Of a stretch of 64,000 bases of DNA, positions 62,248 to 64,000 are shown one piece after another (within the stretch, counting starts at the first letter, position 1; each line of letters starts with the position of its first letter). The stretch covers positions 1,116,001-1,180,000 of the forward strand of contig NZ_OZ034983.1 in the NCBI RefSeq assembly GCF_964030845.1, written 5' to 3'. Position numbers and translations under genes: made by a program. Source of the DNA: Candidatus Fukatsuia endosymbiont of Tuberolachnus salignus (GTDB lineage: Bacteria; Pseudomonadota; Gammaproteobacteria; Enterobacterales; Enterobacteriaceae). The notes below the pieces were generated by a model. The model had not been told where the DNA came from, searched no databases, and saw only the letters and a list, made by a program, of their open reading frames with translations.

Positions 62248-62468
62248 TTATTAACTTTCAAAGGTTGATGATCCCCAACTGATCATTGGGATGTCACCGG
62301 AGAGTTTGTTTGCGCCCTTAGGCTTAAAGCTTGTGCAGTCAGATAAAACCCCGGTGACATATTTATCGTCGCCTGTAAGACCGAACGGTATCTTGTGCTA
62401 AGAGCACGTATTTATAAGGAAGGTCGGGGCGATCATTTAATTATCTGTTTTTCATGGGAGAATCAGCC
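62248..62468 (+). ncRNA. Candidate IS110 bridge RNA region (left-end leader)
   Basis: The noncoding leader between the element's left end and the transposase. It folds strongly: ATGTCACCGG (62291-62300) pairs perfectly with CCGGTGACAT (62351-62360), enclosing about 50 bases, and GTGCT/AGCAC forms a second hairpin (62396-62408). In the IS110 group this region is known to encode a bridge RNA with target- and donor-binding loops. The loop assignments are not worked out here, so the RNA call is by position and structure. Confidence 0.6.
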
Positions 62469-63428
62469 ATGGACAAGACCGCAGTGGGTATTGATGTTGC
62501 CAAATTAAAATTCGATGTTGCAGTGTGGGTAGAGAGAAAAAAGTATAAAACAAAAGCATTCCCGAATACCCCCTCTGGATTTAGCCAACTACTGAAATGG
62601 CTTATCCCTTACGGGGATTGTCATATTTGTCTCGAAGCCACAGGGAGTTACAGTGTTCCACTGGCTATGTTCTTAGTTGATAATGGCATTGACGTCAGCC
62701 TAGAAAACCCATCACGTATTCATGCCTTTGGTGAGAGTGAACTGAGTCGGAACAAGACGGATCAGGGGGATGCAAAAATGATAGTGCGCTACTGCGCACT
62801 GCATACACCTGTCCTCTGGACTCCTCCTCCCTTGAGCGAACGTCAATTAACCGCGCTAGTACGCCATCTAAAGAGTTTAGAGGAAATGAGGCAAATGCAA
62901 GAAAATCGGCAATCAGTGGCTGACGATGTCGTTCAATCCTCACTGCTTGAAATCATTTCTGCACTTAAACAACAAATCCAGGCCACCAAAGAAAAAATAA
63001 AAAACCATATCGATAACGATCCTGACTTAAAGAAAAATAAAGCGTTGCTGGAGAGTATTCCTGGTATCGGTGAAATACTAAGTGCCAGTTTGCTGGCGTA
63101 TGTGGGTAATGTGTCAAAATTCACTAACAGTAAGGCAGTGGTGGCCTATGCCGGGCTTAACCCAAAACTTTGTGAATCAGGTTTATTTAAAGGACGGAGC
63201 CGCCTATCAAAACGGGGTCATACCGAGCTCAGGAAAGCGTTGTATATGCCCGCTCTGGCTGCCCTTTCTTGTAATCCGATAGTGAAAGCACAGTGGCAAC
63301 GACTCGTATCACGCCATAAAGGGGGTAAAATGGGCGTCTGTGCAGCAATGCGCAAATTACTCCAACTGGCGTATGGTGTGCTGAAATCAGGCATCCCATT
63401 CGATACAAAAATAGCACTTGCATCATGA
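62469..63428 (+). CDS. IS110-family DEDD recombinase/transposase
   Basis: A 319-residue recombinase starting MDKTAVGIDVAKLKFDVAVW (ATG 62469, GGGAG upstream); ATG at 62454 is upstream in frame. The RuvC-like DEDD residues are visible in GIDVAK (D), CLEATGSYS (E) and NKTDQGDAKMIVRY (two D). A coiled-coil linker follows (LKSLEEMRQMQENRQSVADD). The Tnp domain has LESIPGIGEILSASLLAYVG and AYAGLNPKLCESG, with a serine that fits the catalytic position, then GRSRLSKRGHTELRKALYMP. Intact; works with the bridge RNA in this family. Confidence 0.9.
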   Translation: MDKTAVGIDVAKLKFDVAVWVERKKYKTKAFPNTPSGFSQLLKWLIPYGDCHICLEATGSYSVPLAMFLVDNGIDVSLENPSRIHAFGESELSRNKTDQGDAKMIVRYCALHTPVLWTPPPLSERQLTALVRHLKSLEEMRQMQENRQSVADDVVQSSLLEIISALKQQIQATKEKIKNHIDNDPDLKKNKALLESIPGIGEILSASLLAYVGNVSKFTNSKAVVAYAGLNPKLCESGLFKGRSRLSKRGHTELRKALYMPALAALSCNPIVKAQWQRLVSRHKGGKMGVCAAMRKLLQLAYGVLKSGIPFDTKIALAS

Positions 63429-63447
63429 TGGGCAAGACGGTATCTAT

Positions 63448-64000
63448 ATCTTGATTATTAACTTTCAAAGGTTGATGATCCCCAACTGATCATTGGGATG
63501 TCACCGGAGAGTTTGTTTGCGCCCTTAGGCTTAAAGCTTGTGCAGTCAGATAAAACCCCGGTGACATATTTATCGTCGCCTGTAAGACCGAACGGTATCT
63601 TGTGCTAAGAGCACGTATTTATAAGGAAGGTCGGGGCGATCATTTAATTATCTGTTTTTCATGGGAGAATCAGCCATGGACAAGACCGCAGTGGGTATTG
63701 ATGTTGCCAAATTAAAATTCGATGTTGCAGTGTGGGTAGAGAGAAAAAAGTATAAAACAAAAGCATTCCCGAATACCCCCTCTGGATTTAGCCAACTACT
63801 GAAATGGCTTATCCCTTACGGGGATTGTCATATTTGTCTCGAAGCCACAGGGAGTTACAGTGTTCCACTGGCTATGTTCTTAGTTGATAATGGCATTGAC
63901 GTCAGCCTAGAAAACCCATCACGTATTCATGCCTTTGGTGAGAGTGAACTGAGTCGGAACAAGACGGATCAGGGGGATGCAAAAATGATAGTGCGCTACT
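63448..64000 (+). mobile_element. IS110-family element, second tandem copy (runs off the window)
   Basis: Appears identical to 62241-62793 over all 553 visible bases. It directly follows the right end of the first copy, so the RE-LE junction at 63440-63450 is of the circle-junction type. TTGCAT (63418-63423) and TATCTA (63441-63446) spaced by 17 bases could be a junction promoter. Confidence 0.9.
63676..64000 (+). CDS. IS110 recombinase, second copy, partial at window end
   Basis: Same N-terminal sequence as the first copy (MDKTAVGIDVAKLKFDVAVW to GDAKMIVRY), with no difference seen; cut by the end of the window. Confidence 0.88.
   Translation, partial: MDKTAVGIDVAKLKFDVAVWVERKKYKTKAFPNTPSGFSQLLKWLIPYGDCHICLEATGSYSVPLAMFLVDNGIDVSLENPSRIHAFGESELSRNKTDQGDAKMIVRY

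Larger units (their letters stand above)
62241..63447 (+). mobile_element. IS110-family element, first of a tandem pair
   Basis: A 1,207-bp unit, defined by exact recurrence of the sequence from ATCTTGATTATTAAC at 62241 and again at 63448. There are no terminal inverted repeats, as in the IS110 group. It holds a 228-bp 5' leader and one transposase gene; the RE side is only about 20 bp. It inserted in the tape measure gene. Confidence 0.9.

Overview
The window looks like part of the chromosome of a host-restricted gammaproteobacterium of the order Enterobacterales, most like the aphid facultative symbionts of the Regiella/Hamiltonella/Fukatsuia group. This placement is an inference from gene content and protein similarity recalled from memory; no search was run. 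Core genes keep Escherichia/Yersinia gene order (yabI; nadC-ppdD-hofB-hofC; sthA/fabR-trmA-murI; ssb/uvrA and dnaB; brnQ-proY; queA-tgt-yajC-secD-secF). Between them lie many insertion sequences, short repeats, gene relics and prophage pieces, as expected of a genome in the middle of reduction.

Layout. 1-2133: repeat fragments, yabI and nadC. 2152-7187: a nest of mobile DNA separating nadC from its usual neighbour ppdD. An IS630 element splits an IS110-type gene, an IS91-family element splits an IS982 gene, and an IS5-family element carries a palindrome. 7422-10651: type IV pilus genes ppdD, hofB and a frameshifted hofC. 10754-15270: sthA, fabR, trmA and murI. 15377-15578: a tRNA-Asn gene with promoter and terminator. 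15700-18849: IS630 relic, two holin-like phage genes, and remnants of yfbU, an LD-carboxypeptidase and an acyl-CoA ligase. 18849-20822: a group II intron. 20854-25923: ssb, uvrA, dnaB. 26359-36496: transporters, a peroxiredoxin, queuosine genes and the Sec accessory complex.

36899-51703 is accessory: a 923-residue effector-like protein with NPF repeats, a DMT exporter, a SWIM/SNF2 pair, a type I restriction-modification locus collapsed by internal deletions, small secreted peptides, and a rearranged IS630/IS4 nest. 52022-62247 is the head-tail half of a siphovirus-like prophage with a P22-type coat protein. It carries two cargo insertions, a papain-like toxin candidate between direct repeats and a ChpS/ChpB toxin-antitoxin pair. 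Its tail assembly chaperone uses a clear -1 frameshift site missed by ATG-based gene calling. The tape-measure gene is cut by an IS110 element present as a tandem pair, with a structured leader likely to encode a bridge RNA.

At least four families of short palindromic repeats (called A to D here) occupy intergenic space. Family A, with ends like TAGACTTCTTGCAAAACC, occurs at least eight times and ends directly at or inside gene stop codons. No CRISPR array or rRNA was seen.
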